Below are positions 5,762 to 5,861 of a stretch of 5,861 nucleotides of DNA, piece by piece; position 1 is the stretch's first letter; each line of letters opens with the position of its first letter. The stretch is from Thermogutta sp. Lineage in GTDB: Bacteria; Planctomycetota; Planctomycetia; Pirellulales; Thermoguttaceae. The stretch is from assembly GCA_012798155.1 (NCBI GenBank), contig JAAZNR010000400.1:1-5861 (forward strand), written 5' to 3'. Position numbers and translations under genes: made by a program. Below the pieces are notes generated by a model. It worked only from the letters and a program-made list of their open reading frames with translations, was not told the DNA's origin and did not search any database.

Positions 5762-5861
5762 CTATGTGCTTTTCATCAGCATCCGCGCGGCGCCCGGGTC
5801 AAGCTGCGAAGAGTCCGCGTCCAATCCCATTGGCCGCGTGACTCGAGGGTCCATTGCAGCC
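5762..5861 (-). CDS. C-terminal fragment of an unrecognised gene upstream of folK
   Basis: On the - strand a frame open from the right edge ends at TAG (5762-5764), giving 32 residues that finish DPGAARMLMKST. The stop lies 15 bases before the folK ATG, and the TAG itself is part of an AGGAAG purine run. Tight same-strand spacing and a continuous open frame argue for the end of a real gene in one operon with folK. The stretch is short enough that an open frame by chance is possible, and composition alone is not decisive. I do not recognise the family from this tail, and no domain can be assigned. Confidence 0.5.
   Translation of the reverse strand, partial: AAMDPRVTRPMGLDADSSQLDPGAARMLMKST

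Overview
The window looks like a piece of a GC-rich chromosome from the phylum Planctomycetota, probably the Pirellulales/Thermogutta side. This rests on family knowledge, not on a database search. The pointers are an Lgt with extra N-terminal membrane segments and a PDZ insertion, a FolK with a long nucleoside-kinase-like C-terminal extension, and a secreted beta-helix protein next to a Tat-exported GH5 glycosidase. No tRNA, rRNA, CRISPR array, insertion sequence or phage gene is visible.

Left part, + strand (1-1976): the C-terminal end of a right-handed parallel beta-helix protein that enters from the left edge. It is followed after 47 bases by a complete family 5 glycoside hydrolase with a twin-arginine signal. 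The two read as a small polysaccharide-processing unit acting outside the cytoplasm.

Right part, - strand (5861 down to 1970): the last 32 codons of an unrecognised gene, then folK after 15 bases, then a 244-base gap, then panC, then lgt 17 bases further on. FolK supplies the pyrophosphorylated pterin for folate, PanC makes pantothenate for CoA, and Lgt makes the first lipid modification of lipoproteins. panC and lgt are almost certainly co-transcribed, and so are folK and the gene before it. The 244-base gap contains two short hairpins that could be mutually exclusive, a 16-base perfect palindrome and a plausible -10 box, so panC-lgt may have its own regulated promoter. The GH5 and lgt genes converge tail to tail and overlap by 7 bases.

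Most of the window is ordinary housekeeping and carbohydrate metabolism. I do not see a new multi-gene system. The items most worth a second look are the C-terminal half of FolK, which looks like a deoxynucleoside-kinase domain whose P-loop has lost its Lys and Ser/Thr, and the PDZ-bearing Lgt with a non-standard active-site signature.
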